The notes under the pieces are model-generated. The model saw only the letters and a list, made by a program, of their open reading frames with translations. It was not told the DNA's origin and did no database searches. From Burkholderiales bacterium (GTDB taxonomy: Bacteria; Pseudomonadota; Gammaproteobacteria; Burkholderiales; Usitatibacteraceae), in contig JACMOJ010000218.1 of the NCBI GenBank assembly GCA_014378085.1, positions 1 through 6,442 on the forward strand: a stretch of 6,442 bases of DNA, written 5' to 3'. Positions 1 through 6,169 of this stretch are shown here, in pieces. The translations under genes and the position numbers were made by a program. How positions within the stretch are numbered: position 1 is the first letter of the stretch; every line of letters begins with the position of its first letter.

Positions 1-1
1 C

Positions 2-1042
2 GACGTGCAAATCAAGCTGGTGCAATCGATCCCCGGCTTAGAAAACGCGCACATCCTGCGGCCCGGTTACGCAATTGAATACGACTACTTTGACCCGCGC
101 GCGCTGAAAGCCACATTGGAGACCAAAGCCATTGGGGGATTGTTTTTTGCCGGGCAGATCAACGGCACCACTGGTTATGAAGAAGCGGCCGCGCAGGGTT
201 TGCTTGCGGGGGTAAATGCGGCGCTGCAAGCGCAGGATAAAGATGGCTGGTGCCCACGCCGGGATGAGGCGTACATCGGCGTGTTAGTCGACGACCTCAT
301 TACCCGTGGCGTCACCGAGCCGTATCGTATGTTCACTAGCCGCGCCGAGTATCGCTTGCAGCTGCGAGAAGACAATGCCGATGCGCGACTCACCGAAATC
401 GGCCGCAAGTTGGGGCTAGTTGATGATGCGCGCTGGGCGGCGTTTGAAACCAAACGTGAAGCAGTGGCGCGCGAAACAGAGCGCCTGAAATCAACGTGGG
501 TGCAGCCGGGTCGGGTAAGTGCCGAGGAAATGACGGCGGCCATCGGGCAGGATATCGAGCGCGACTATTCTTTGTTTGATTTGTTGCGCCGACCAAACGT
601 GAGTTATGACGCGCTGATCGCGCTGCCGCTGGTTGCAGGTCTGCCGACCCTTGGTGTGGCGGATGCCGCCGTCGCGGAGCAGGTTGAGATTGCGGCAAAG
701 TATCAGGGTTACATCGATCGGCAAAACGATGAGGTTGAAAAAAATCGCGCGCAAGAATCACTCAAGTTACCCGCAGAAATCGACTACACCATGGTTCGCG
801 GGCTCTCGAAAGAAGTGCAGCTCAAGCTCAATCAACACAAGCCTGAGACTATTGGTCAAGCATCACGCATCCAGGGCATGACGCCTGCGGCGATATCGTT
901 ATTGCTGGTTTACTTGAAGCGCGGATTCAGCGGCGGCGAGATGCGTAGTGGGGAGGGTGGTGTGACGGGTGATGCAGCGGCTGATGCGGCGGGTGGTGTG
1001 GCCGGTGTTGGGGCAACTCATATAGATGAGCATGCCGCATGA
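2..1042 (+). CDS. mnmG: tRNA uridine-5-carboxymethylaminomethyl modification enzyme MnmG (GidA), C-terminal part
   Basis: MnmG is the FAD-dependent partner of MnmE. The complex installs the carboxymethylaminomethyl group on U34 of certain tRNAs in the cytoplasm. The gene enters from the left edge, in frame from base 2, so the N-terminal FAD-binding half is missing; E. coli MnmG has about 629 residues and about 346 are visible here. Two highly conserved blocks are readable: [20 protein letters not shown] at 137-196, and the family signature [20 protein letters not shown] at 329-388. The C-terminal helical domain that docks MnmE follows (about 780-919), ending in the usual [15 protein letters not shown]. 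After that block the frame runs on for about 38 Gly/Ala/Asp-rich codons that E. coli MnmG lacks. The stop overlaps the rsmG start (ATGA), suggesting translational coupling. The GTG at base 5 is internal and not the true start. Confidence 0.97.
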   Translation, partial: DVQIKLVQSIPGLENAHILRPGYAIEYDYFDPRALKATLETKAIGGLFFAGQINGTTGYEEAAAQGLLAGVNAALQAQDKDGWCPRRDEAYIGVLVDDLITRGVTEPYRMFTSRAEYRLQLREDNADARLTEIGRKLGLVDDARWAAFETKREAVARETERLKSTWVQPGRVSAEEMTAAIGQDIERDYSLFDLLRRPNVSYDALIALPLVAGLPTLGVADAAVAEQVEIAAKYQGYIDRQNDEVEKNRAQESLKLPAEIDYTMVRGLSKEVQLKLNQHKPETIGQASRIQGMTPAAISLLLVYLKRGFSGGEMRSGEGGVTGDAAADAAGGVAGVGATHIDEHAA

Positions 1043-1713
1043 ACGCCGTAGTGCATAAAGATCCCGCCGGGTCGTTGGCGCAATCATTGTCGAAATTGTT
1101 GGCCGCGGGCATTGATGAAATGGGTCTCACGCTCGACGCTGCGCAGCAAAATAAATTGCTGGCATATGTCGCGCTACTGGCGAAGTGGAATAAGGTCTAT
1201 AACTTAACGGCCGTGCGCGAGCCTGAACGGATGATTGGCCTACATCTTCTCGACAGCCTTTCATTGCTGCCGTTTTTGGCGAACGCAAAATCAATATTGG
1301 ATGTTGGCTCTGGTGGGGGACTTCCGGGCATTTGTGTCGCAATCGGCGCGCCCATGCTGGAGGTTGTGATGCTGGATTCTCTCCAAAAGAAGACCGCATT
1401 TGTCCGTCAAGCGATCGGTGAATTAGGCTTAATCAACGCAAACGTAGTGTGTGAGCGTGTGGAAGCCTACCAACCACCACACCAGTTCGATGTGGTCATC
1501 TCACGTGCTTTTGCCGAACTCGGTGATTTTGTGAAGGGCGCTTTGCATCTTGTGGCACCAGGTGGACGCATGCTGGCCATGAAAGGTGTTTACCCACACG
1601 AAGAGATTGCGCGGCTGCCGGATCATTTGCAGGTGGTCGAAGTGGTGTCGCTGAATGTCCCGCAAATCGAAGGCGCAAGACATTTGGTCATTCTGAAGCC
1701 AGTTGATGCGTAG
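1039..1713 (+). CDS. rsmG: 16S rRNA (guanine527-N7)-methyltransferase RsmG (GidB)
   Basis: RsmG transfers a methyl group from S-adenosylmethionine to N7 of G527 in 16S rRNA. Its loss is known to give low-level streptomycin resistance. The 224-residue product compares with 207 in E. coli; the extra length is mainly at the N-terminus. Visible features are the [19 protein letters not shown] block (residues 42-60), the SAM-binding glycine motif [11 protein letters not shown] (87-97), [12 protein letters not shown] (111-122), VISRAFA (153-159), GGRMLAMKG (175-183) and the closing ARHLVILKP. The ATG at 1039 overlaps the mnmG stop by four bases and no good Shine-Dalgarno precedes it, so translation is probably coupled to mnmG. 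The mnmG-rsmG pair is classically near the chromosome origin. The residue style resembles betaproteobacterial RsmG (inference). Confidence 0.97.
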   Translation: MNAVVHKDPAGSLAQSLSKLLAAGIDEMGLTLDAAQQNKLLAYVALLAKWNKVYNLTAVREPERMIGLHLLDSLSLLPFLANAKSILDVGSGGGLPGICVAIGAPMLEVVMLDSLQKKTAFVRQAIGELGLINANVVCERVEAYQPPHQFDVVISRAFAELGDFVKGALHLVAPGGRMLAMKGVYPHEEIARLPDHLQVVEVVSLNVPQIEGARHLVILKPVDA

Positions 1714-1744
1714 CTTGATGTTAATATGCATCAATATTGGTGCA
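1703..1744. promoter_or_regulatory. Candidate vapBC operator: palindrome plus repeated TTGATG half-sites
   Basis: An 18-bp near-perfect palindrome, TGCATCAATATTGGTGCA, occupies 1727-1744; only one T/G pair breaks the symmetry. Its half-site CATCAA (1729-1734) also pairs with inverted TTGATG copies at 1715-1720 and 1703-1708, the latter inside the end of rsmG. Ribbon-helix-helix antitoxins typically bind such short symmetric repeats just upstream of their own gene, and vapB starts 31 bp downstream. The region is AT-rich compared with its surroundings. No convincing -35/-10 pair could be fixed, so the promoter itself is not assigned. Confidence 0.5.
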
Positions 1745-1775
1745 ATTTTCCTAGCTACTGCGTCGAAAGAAGAAT

Positions 1776-1970
1776 ATGAGAACCACGGTGACCATCGAAG
1801 ACGAATTGTACGAAAAAGCACTTGCCGTGGCTGACCCGGGCATGGATCGCGCCGATCTGTTTCGAGAGGCCATTCGTACCTTTGTACGCGTGCAAGCGGC
1901 GAAACGATTGGCGTTACTGGGTGGGACTGTGCCGGCGATGCAAGGCGTATCCCGCCAACGCGCGGCTTAG
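1776..1970 (+). CDS. vapB: VapB-family ribbon-helix-helix antitoxin
   Basis: A 64-residue protein with the layout of short VapB antitoxins. The N-terminal beta strand [15 protein letters not shown] (1-15) should form the DNA-binding ribbon. Two helices follow, roughly 9-19 and 25-48 ([19 protein letters not shown]). A proline/arginine-containing tail beginning [11 protein letters not shown] (46-55) matches the toxin-wrapping tails common in this family. Its expected roles are to neutralise the VapC encoded 23 bp downstream and, with it, to repress the shared promoter. The ATG at 1776 is preceded by a weak purine-rich AAGAAG (1767-1772). The pair lies between rsmG and parA, which are adjacent in many proteobacteria, so it is probably an insertion. 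The antitoxin family is clear from fold and context; the exact subfamily is not assigned. Confidence 0.85.
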   Translation: MRTTVTIEDELYEKALAVADPGMDRADLFREAIRTFVRVQAAKRLALLGGTVPAMQGVSRQRAA

Positions 1971-1993
1971 TTTCATTCGCGAAATAAATCGTT

Positions 1994-2371
1994 GTGGTGC
2001 TAATTGATACGTCGGTCTGGGTGAATCACTTTCGCCAGAGTGACAAAACACTTGTGAGCCTGATTGAAATGGATTTTGCACTTACCCATCCGTTGGTGAT
2101 CGCTGAGCTTGCCTGTGGAACCCCGCCTGAGCCGCGCCGGCAAACACTAGCAGATTTAGCGCTGCTGCAACACGCAAATCAAGCGACATTGCCTGAAGTG
2201 ATGGCGTTTGTTGAGCGCGAAAAATTATTCGGGTTAGGCTGCGGGGTGGTTGACATGTTGTTGCTAGCGTCAACGTTACTTACTCCAAACGCAAAGCTGT
2301 GGACGGACGACAAGCGGTTGACCGCGCTAGCCGAACGATTCAATGTGCGCTACGAATCCAGCGTGCACTAA
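1994..2371 (+). CDS. vapC: VapC-type PIN-domain ribonuclease toxin
   Basis: A 125-residue PIN-domain protein. VapC toxins are Mg2+/Mn2+-dependent endoribonucleases that cut tRNA or rRNA and stop translation. The expected acidic site is present: Asp5 in VLIDTSVW, Glu38 in VIAELACG, Asp87 in GCGVVDMLLLAS, and Asp105 (with Asp106) in LWTDDKRL. Nothing suggests inactivation. The start is a GTG at 1994, with a second in-frame GTG next to it at 1997; no clear Shine-Dalgarno is seen, so expression may depend on ribosomes finishing vapB 23 bp upstream. The last codons (GTG CAC TAA) coincide with the first unit of the 14-bp repeat array that follows. The LxxDTSVWVxHFR start is typical of proteobacterial VapC. 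RNA target unknown. Confidence 0.9.
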   Translation: MVLIDTSVWVNHFRQSDKTLVSLIEMDFALTHPLVIAELACGTPPEPRRQTLADLALLQHANQATLPEVMAFVEREKLFGLGCGVVDMLLLASTLLTPNAKLWTDDKRLTALAERFNVRYESSVH

Positions 2372-2446
2372 TAGCGGTGCACTAGTAGATGTGCATTAAG
2401 CGCGGTGCACCAATAGATGTGCATTAAGTGCGGTGCACTAAGTTAA
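2363..2446. repeat. Six-unit tandem array, exact 14-bp period, core GTGCAY
   Basis: GTGCAC or GTGCAT begins at 2363, 2377, 2391, 2405, 2419 and 2433, exactly 14 bp apart each time. Units 1, 3 and 5 end in GCG and units 2 and 4 end in AGAT, giving a 28-bp higher-order period. Unit examples are gtgcactaatagcg, gtgcaccaatagat and gtgcattaagtgcg. The first unit covers the last two codons and the stop of vapC, so the array may have grown by tandem duplication of that gene end. It stops 43 bp before parA. The remaining leader (2447-2489) holds only weak promoter-like hexamers. Possible roles are a protein-binding iteron array (VapBC or another regulator acting on parA) or inert slippage expansion. 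The repeat is certain; the function is unknown. Confidence 0.9.
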
Positions 2447-2489
2447 ACGTAATCGGCCTAAGTAGCATCATAGGACACGCAAAGAAAAA

Positions 2490-3269
2490 ATGAAAACCTA
2501 CGCAGTGGCAAATCAAAAGGGTGGCGTGGGAAAAACTTCCATCGCCGTCAATCTGTCGGCGACGCTCGCGCACTACGGCCAGCGCGTCTTGTTGGTCGAC
2601 CTTGACCCACAAGGCAACGCCACCACGGGTAGCGGCGTCGATAAAAACGCCTTCGACAAAACGCTCTATGGTGTGTTGCTTGGAGAATATCCCTCGGCCG
2701 AGGCGCGTCTAAAAACCGAAGCGGGCTACGACGTCTTGATTGCTAACCGTGAGTTGGCCGGTGCCGAAATCGAGATGGTCGCGCTTGAGCGCCGCGAGTT
2801 CCGATTGAAAGAAGCGCTAGCGACCATCGCCGCCGATTACGACTTTGCGATCATCGACTGCCCGCCCGCCTTAAATATGTTGACGGTGAATGCGCTCACT
2901 GCGGCTGACGCGGTGGTGATCCCGATGCAGTGCGAGTACTACGCGCTAGAAGGGTTGAGTGATTTGGTCGGCACACTGCGTAAAGTGAAAGCCAACTTGA
3001 ATCCAAAAATTGAGATCGAAGCGCTGGTGCGCACCATGTACGACCCGCGTTCATCGCTCACCATCCAGGTGTCCGACGAAATTAAAAGCCACTTCGGCGA
3101 TAAAGTATTTGATACCGTGATTCCACGCAATATCCGCATCGCCGAGGCACCGTCGTTCGGCAAGCCGGTGATCTTGCACGACCCCTCCAGTAAAGGCGCA
3201 CAAGCCCACTTTGCATTCGCACGAGAGTTACTCGGGCGGCACGGCATACCGATTAAGGAAGCAGCCTAG
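2490..3269 (+). CDS. parA: Chromosome partition ATPase ParA (Soj)
   Basis: ParA is a deviant-Walker ATPase that binds nucleoid DNA as an ATP dimer. ParB-parS complexes stimulate its hydrolysis, driving segregation of the origin region. The 259 residues match the usual chromosomal Soj size, with no N-terminal helix-turn-helix of the plasmid type. Visible features are deviant Walker A KGGVGKT (10-16, signature Lys10 and catalytic Lys15), the A' motif LLVDLDPQGNAT (34-45), Walker B FAIIDCPPAL (119-128), and the conserved MQCEYYALEGL and IPRNIRIAEAPSFGKPV blocks (146-156 and 211-227). The ATG at 2490 precedes the ANQKGGVGKT strand by the normal distance. An AGGA lies rather far upstream (2472-2475). 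parB follows after two bases. The 118-bp upstream gap is mostly the 14-bp repeat array, so parA may not be cotranscribed with rsmG as in the ancestral order. Confidence 0.97.
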   Translation: MKTYAVANQKGGVGKTSIAVNLSATLAHYGQRVLLVDLDPQGNATTGSGVDKNAFDKTLYGVLLGEYPSAEARLKTEAGYDVLIANRELAGAEIEMVALERREFRLKEALATIAADYDFAIIDCPPALNMLTVNALTAADAVVIPMQCEYYALEGLSDLVGTLRKVKANLNPKIEIEALVRTMYDPRSSLTIQVSDEIKSHFGDKVFDTVIPRNIRIAEAPSFGKPVILHDPSSKGAQAHFAFARELLGRHGIPIKEAA

Positions 3270-3271
3270 TT

Positions 3272-4141
3272 ATGTTGAAGAACAAAGGTTTGGGGAAAGG
3301 TCTCGATGCGCTACTCGGCGGAAACAAATCCGCCGCTGACGTTAACGAGGGCGAGCTTCGCCAGCTAGCGGTAGCGAGTTTGTCGCCGGGAAAATATCAG
3401 CCGCGTACCCACATGGACCAAACCCCGCTCGCGGAATTGGCGGACTCCATCAAACAGCGCGGCATCGTGCAACCGATTTTGGTGCGCGAAGTTGGTAACG
3501 TTGGCGGCGACCGCAAATTCGAAATCATCGCCGGTGAACGCCGTTGGCGGGCCGCACAGTTGGCAGGCTTGGCCACAGTTCCGGTGTTGGTGCGTGATAT
3601 CGCCGATGATGCGGCGCTGGGGATCGGACTGATTGAAAACATTCAACGCGAAGATCTCAACGCGATGGAAGAGGCCGCCGGTGTTCAGCGCTTGATTGAC
3701 GAATTTAAGCTCACACACGAAGAAGCGGCAAAAGCGGTCGGGCGTTCACGCTCGGCGGTATCGAACCTGCTGCGGCTACTCGAGTTGGCCAAACCTGTGC
3801 AAGACATGGTGATGGCGCAGAAGTTAGACATGGGCCACGCGCGTGCGTTGTTGTCGCTGGCGAAATCCAAACAAGTTGAGCTTGCCCACCAGATCGTTCA
3901 CAAGACTCTGAGCGTGCGTGACGCCGAGCGGCTGGTTAAAGCCACCTCGGCACCGCCAAAGACAAAGCAAGCGACACTGTCCAACAACGCTGATGTGCGC
4001 AGGCTGGAGACCGACCTTTCCGACAAGCTCGGCACCAATGTCGCTATCAAGATTGATAAGAAAAACAACGGCACGGTCACCATTGCCTTCATGGGGTTTG
4101 AGCATTTGGACGGCATTTTGGAAAGAACTAAACTCAAGTAA
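3272..4141 (+). CDS. parB: Chromosome partition protein ParB (Spo0J)
   Basis: ParB is a CTP-dependent DNA clamp that loads at parS, spreads along origin DNA and stimulates ParA. At 289 residues it has the normal chromosomal length. Domains in order: N-terminal ParA-activating peptide KGLGKGLDALLGG (5-17); the ParB/Srx CTPase domain with SLSPGKYQPR (36-45), IVQPILVRE (65-73), GERRWRAAQLAG (88-99) and ENIQREDLNAMEEA (122-135); a central helix-turn-helix (about 148-170, LTHEEAAKAVGRSRSAVSNLL) that reads parS; a linker (about 224-240); and a C-terminal dimerisation domain ending HLDGILERTKLK. The CTP-contacting GERR and ENIQR motifs are intact. The start lies two bases after the parA stop, indicating one operon. 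No parS copy was found in this window. Confidence 0.97.
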   Translation: MLKNKGLGKGLDALLGGNKSAADVNEGELRQLAVASLSPGKYQPRTHMDQTPLAELADSIKQRGIVQPILVREVGNVGGDRKFEIIAGERRWRAAQLAGLATVPVLVRDIADDAALGIGLIENIQREDLNAMEEAAGVQRLIDEFKLTHEEAAKAVGRSRSAVSNLLRLLELAKPVQDMVMAQKLDMGHARALLSLAKSKQVELAHQIVHKTLSVRDAERLVKATSAPPKTKQATLSNNADVRRLETDLSDKLGTNVAIKIDKKNNGTVTIAFMGFEHLDGILERTKLK

Positions 4142-4235
4142 AGACGGGCGTTTCGACACATAAATGCTCGGAAGCCCCCGCTAGACGGCGGCGATTTGTA
4201 ACTGATCGCAAAATCCCCTACGCGCTACGCTTATT

Positions 4236-4256
4236 GCCCCCTTTTACTCAGGGGGC
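4236..4256. other. GC-rich stem-loop about 95 nt after parB, possible transcript end
   Basis: GCCCCCT (4236-4242) pairs perfectly with AGGGGGC (4250-4256) around a 7-nt loop, and two flanking U-G wobbles could extend the stem. There is no T-run on the 3' side of either strand, so it is not a canonical intrinsic terminator. It could end or stabilise the parAB message, but that is inference. Confidence 0.4.
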
Positions 4257-4314
4257 GGCGAATCATCGCAAGATGAAGAGCGATGGCTTTTCTGGTGTCC
4301 GCACAAGAATCAAC

Positions 4315-4334
4315 GCCGCCCACATGTAGGCGGC
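4315..4334. other. Second GC-rich hairpin upstream of the Phd/PIN promoter
   Basis: GCCGCC (4315-4320) and GGCGGC (4329-4334) form a 6-bp perfect stem around CACATGTA. The loop contains ACATGT, itself palindromic. It lies 21 bp upstream of the -35 hexamer at 4356. Its function is unknown; a protein-binding palindrome or a transcript-end hairpin are both possible. Confidence 0.3.
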
Positions 4335-4355
4335 CCGCGCAGTGCTCAACCCGCA

Positions 4356-4384
4356 TTGACAAACTTCCGTACAGTCCGTACAGT
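4356..4384 (+). promoter_or_regulatory. Sigma70-like promoter with overlapping tandem CCGTACAGT operator candidate
   Basis: TTGACA (4356-4361, a perfect -35) is followed after 17 bp by TACAGT (4379-4384, four of six bases of the -10 consensus). Transcription would begin about seven bases later, at or next to the ATG at 4391, giving a leaderless mRNA. CCGTACAGT is repeated head to tail at 4367-4375 and 4376-4384, covering the spacer and the -10. YefM/Phd antitoxins are known to bind operators built on TGTACA-like cores, so the GTACAG repeats are a plausible autoregulatory site. Confidence 0.7.
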
Positions 4385-4390
4385 TGTCTT

Positions 4391-4651
4391 ATGAAACCCA
4401 CACCCCGCTCCACCGCCAAAGGCGCTGAAGAAGCGCGCCAACAATTACCTGCGATTCTTGCGGATGCGGCGGCTGGTCGCACGACGATCGTCACGCGCCA
4501 CGGCCGCGCGGTAGCGGCCATCGTTCCCGTGTCACAAGCAAAGTCACGCAAACCCGCTTCACTTCTTGCGCTCGCCGGTTCCGGCAAAGGCTTGTGGGGC
4601 AAAGAAAGTGCGACGGTCATCGACAAGCTCCGCGACGAATGGGGTCGCTAA
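4391..4651 (+). CDS. Phd/YefM-family antitoxin
   Basis: An 86-residue antitoxin. The N-terminal Phd/YefM DNA-binding fold is visible as KGAEEARQQLPAILADAAAG (10-29) followed by RTTIVTRHGRAVAAIVPV (30-47), the family's usual helix-strand-strand arrangement. The C-terminal part (57-86, with GSGKGLWGKES and ending KLRDEWGR) fits the toxin-binding tail seen in Phd antitoxins paired with PIN toxins. The frame is open further upstream to 4283, but the ATG at 4391 is preferred because the homologous fold begins there and the promoter at 4356-4384 lies inside the longer reading. No Shine-Dalgarno precedes it, as expected for a leaderless message. It should neutralise the downstream PIN toxin and repress its own promoter. 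Confidence 0.88.
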   Translation: MKPTPRSTAKGAEEARQQLPAILADAAAGRTTIVTRHGRAVAAIVPVSQAKSRKPASLLALAGSGKGLWGKESATVIDKLRDEWGR

Positions 4652-5073
4652 CGTCGTTTAGCGCCGAGGCGCTGCCGTCTGGCGCGGTTGTGTTGGTTGA
4701 TAGCGCGCCGATCATCTACACTCTCGAAGCAAACGCGAAATTCGCAAAGCACTTCGCGCCATTGTTCGAGCGCCATGCGGCGGGCGATATTGCGCTCGCC
4801 GTTTCCACGGTCACTATCGCCGAAGTGCTGACCGGCCCACTCGCGAAAAATGAGGAAGCACTCGCCAAACGCTATCGCGCCGTGTTGGAAACTTGGCAAG
4901 TGGTGGACTTCACCAGCGACATTGCGGAGAGCGCTGCCCGCATCCGTGGCAAGTATGGTCTGAAGTTACCCGACGCAATTCAAGTCGCGAGCGCGCTCGC
5001 CATCAACGCCGATGCGTTGGTGACGCATGATCGGGATTTTTCGAAGGTGCGTGGATTGCGGGTACTCGGCTAA
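4639..5073 (+). CDS. PIN-domain ribonuclease toxin paired with the Phd-type antitoxin
   Basis: A 144-residue PIN-domain protein predicted to be a metal-dependent RNase toxin. The four acidic positions are Asp21 (VVLVDSAPIIY), Glu62 (STVTIAEVLTGP), Asp112 (LKLPDAIQVASA) and Asp131 or Asp133 (ALVTHDRDF). The domain looks complete and active. The ATG at 4639 overlaps the antitoxin frame by 13 bases, which suggests translational coupling; an in-frame GTG at 4594 would add 15 residues not typical of the fold and is disfavoured. It is clearly different from the VapC at 1994-2371 in sequence, length and antitoxin partner, so the two modules are independent rather than duplicates. Calling it vapC is reasonable, but the subfamily is not established. 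Confidence 0.88.
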   Translation: MGSLTSFSAEALPSGAVVLVDSAPIIYTLEANAKFAKHFAPLFERHAAGDIALAVSTVTIAEVLTGPLAKNEEALAKRYRAVLETWQVVDFTSDIAESAARIRGKYGLKLPDAIQVASALAINADALVTHDRDFSKVRGLRVLG

Positions 5074-5185
5074 CTTGCCGCGTACATACGCGCCACGCAG
5101 AAATGCAAGCCGCAGATACCCGAACGCCCCGTTGATCGCTACTGCGCTGAACTGACTCCACCACTACCCTTAGGGCACAGCGTGG
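5074..5185. other. Convergent intergenic gap between the PIN toxin and hslO
   Basis: This 112-bp gap separates two genes pointing at each other, so a terminator would be expected. The only clear symmetry is CGCGTA-CA-TACGCG at 5079-5092, a tight palindrome with no T-run. No intrinsic terminator was recognised. Confidence 0.4.
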
Positions 5186-6103
5186 CTATTTGTCCGCTTG
5201 GCCTTCGTCGAACAATGCCGCAATTGCCGACGAGTCGAAGCGATATTCTTGATTACACATATCGTCTTTGACGATCACCTCGCCGTATTCGGCAAGTGTG
5301 CTTGCAAGTTCTTCGCGCCCCAGTGAGCGCAGCACGTTTTTCACTTTGTCTTCGTCGCGCGTGCAATTTGAATGCACCGGTTTCGGTTCGTATAGGCGGA
5401 CGTCTTCTGCGGCGAATACTCGCTTAAGCAACAGATCGACGGGCATCGACACCAGTTCGTGTTCGGTAACAGACGAGGCGAGCATTTCCATCCGCGCCCA
5501 GCCATCGGCGTCACGCTCATCTGCCTTAGGCAGTTTTTGCAGCATCAACGCGCCCGCACCGCGCGGCGTGGCCGCGAGCCAAAGGTGGGTCGGCAATTGC
5601 TCCGATTGATCAAAGTAGTGTTCAAAACATTCGGCGACGCTCAAGCCCGAGATCGGCACAATCGATTGATACATTTGCCCGGAATCACTGTTCTGAACCG
5701 TCATCGCCAGCGTACCGCCACCGATCCACTCGGCAAACCCTTCGGTAGGGCTGCTGATCTCGTCAGACCCGCCGGATGCTGCCATACCGCGCAGACCAAG
5801 CGAGCGTGTGCACTCGACAACCGCGAGTTTCGCCGAGCGTTTTGGTGACCCATCACCAACGGCTTTAATATTTGCGCCCTGAATCTGTAGCGTGACGCGT
5901 CCCGGATGTTTCAAACCGGTGCCAACAAACACCGCTACACAAGCGAGTTCGCCAAAGTAGCGCGTCACGTCGTCGGGGTAATGACGCCCTTGCATGAGTG
6001 CATGCCAAGCGTCGCCTAGGCGTACAACTTGGCCGCGAATATCGAGGTTCTCGATGGTAAATCGACGGGAGTAACTGGCTTGTGAGGAGAGGTCGGTGGG
6101 CAT
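5186..6103 (-). CDS. hslO: Hsp33 family redox chaperone with a degenerate zinc-cysteine centre
   Basis: Hsp33 is a cytoplasmic holdase chaperone activated by oxidation. Normally four C-terminal cysteines (CxC...CxxC) hold zinc when reduced. The 305 residues are close to the usual ~290. The N-terminal chaperone core is recognisable: RFTIENLDIRGQVVRLG (14-30), YPDDVTRYFGELA (42-54), GRVTLQIQG (68-76), GGGTLAMTVQ (128-137), YQSIVPISG (145-153), CFEHYFDQSEQLPTHLWLAA (159-178) and GALMLQKLP (184-192). The redox switch is altered: the CxC position reads Ser245-Asn-Cys247 and the CxxC position reads Asp280-Asp-Met-Cys283, so only two cysteines remain. The surrounding VLRSLGREELASTLAEYGEV and CNQEYRFD are well conserved, so this is not a frame error. 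The ATG at 6103 has no clear Shine-Dalgarno. Confidence 0.93.
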   Translation of the reverse strand: MPTDLSSQASYSRRFTIENLDIRGQVVRLGDAWHALMQGRHYPDDVTRYFGELACVAVFVGTGLKHPGRVTLQIQGANIKAVGDGSPKRSAKLAVVECTRSLGLRGMAASGGSDEISSPTEGFAEWIGGGTLAMTVQNSDSGQMYQSIVPISGLSVAECFEHYFDQSEQLPTHLWLAATPRGAGALMLQKLPKADERDADGWARMEMLASSVTEHELVSMPVDLLLKRVFAAEDVRLYEPKPVHSNCTRDEDKVKNVLRSLGREELASTLAEYGEVIVKDDMCNQEYRFDSSAIAALFDEGQADK

Positions 6104-6169
6104 GGTGCGAGTCTAACAAACCTGTCACAAACCTCACGGCTCAGGCGACAATTCAGTGACAAAACCGCT

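Larger units (their letters stand above)
4142..4355. other. Gene-poor spacer between parB and the second toxin-antitoxin promoter
   Basis: No convincing coding frame was found on either strand. The stretch contains two GC-rich stem-loops (listed separately) and short CG-rich repeats such as CTACGCGCTACGC (4218-4230). In many proteobacteria the atp operon follows parB; nothing resembling atpI begins here. The spacer may be remnant or scar DNA from insertion of the downstream module (inference). Confidence 0.5.

Noticed and set aside
1498..1511. parS-like sequence around CACGTG in rsmG
   Set aside because: Only the central CACGTG plus the flanking T matches GTTTCACGTGAAAC; the arms do not, and it lies in conserved coding sequence.
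2363..2446. CRISPR array
   Set aside because: The period is 14 bp with no unique spacers between repeats; it is a plain tandem repeat.
3365..3718. Minus-strand open frame inside parB
   Set aside because: Antisense shadow of a strongly conserved gene; no recognisable domain or start signal.
4283..4390. Longer antitoxin start adding 36 residues
   Set aside because: The added residues do not fit the Phd fold, and the strong promoter at 4356-4384 lies inside them.
4594..4638. GTG start extending the PIN toxin by 15 residues
   Set aside because: It lies deep inside the antitoxin frame and adds basic residues before the normal PIN strand; the ATG at 4639 fits better.
5459..5848. Plus-strand open frame inside hslO
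   Set aside because: Antisense to conserved Hsp33 sequence, with no protein-family features.
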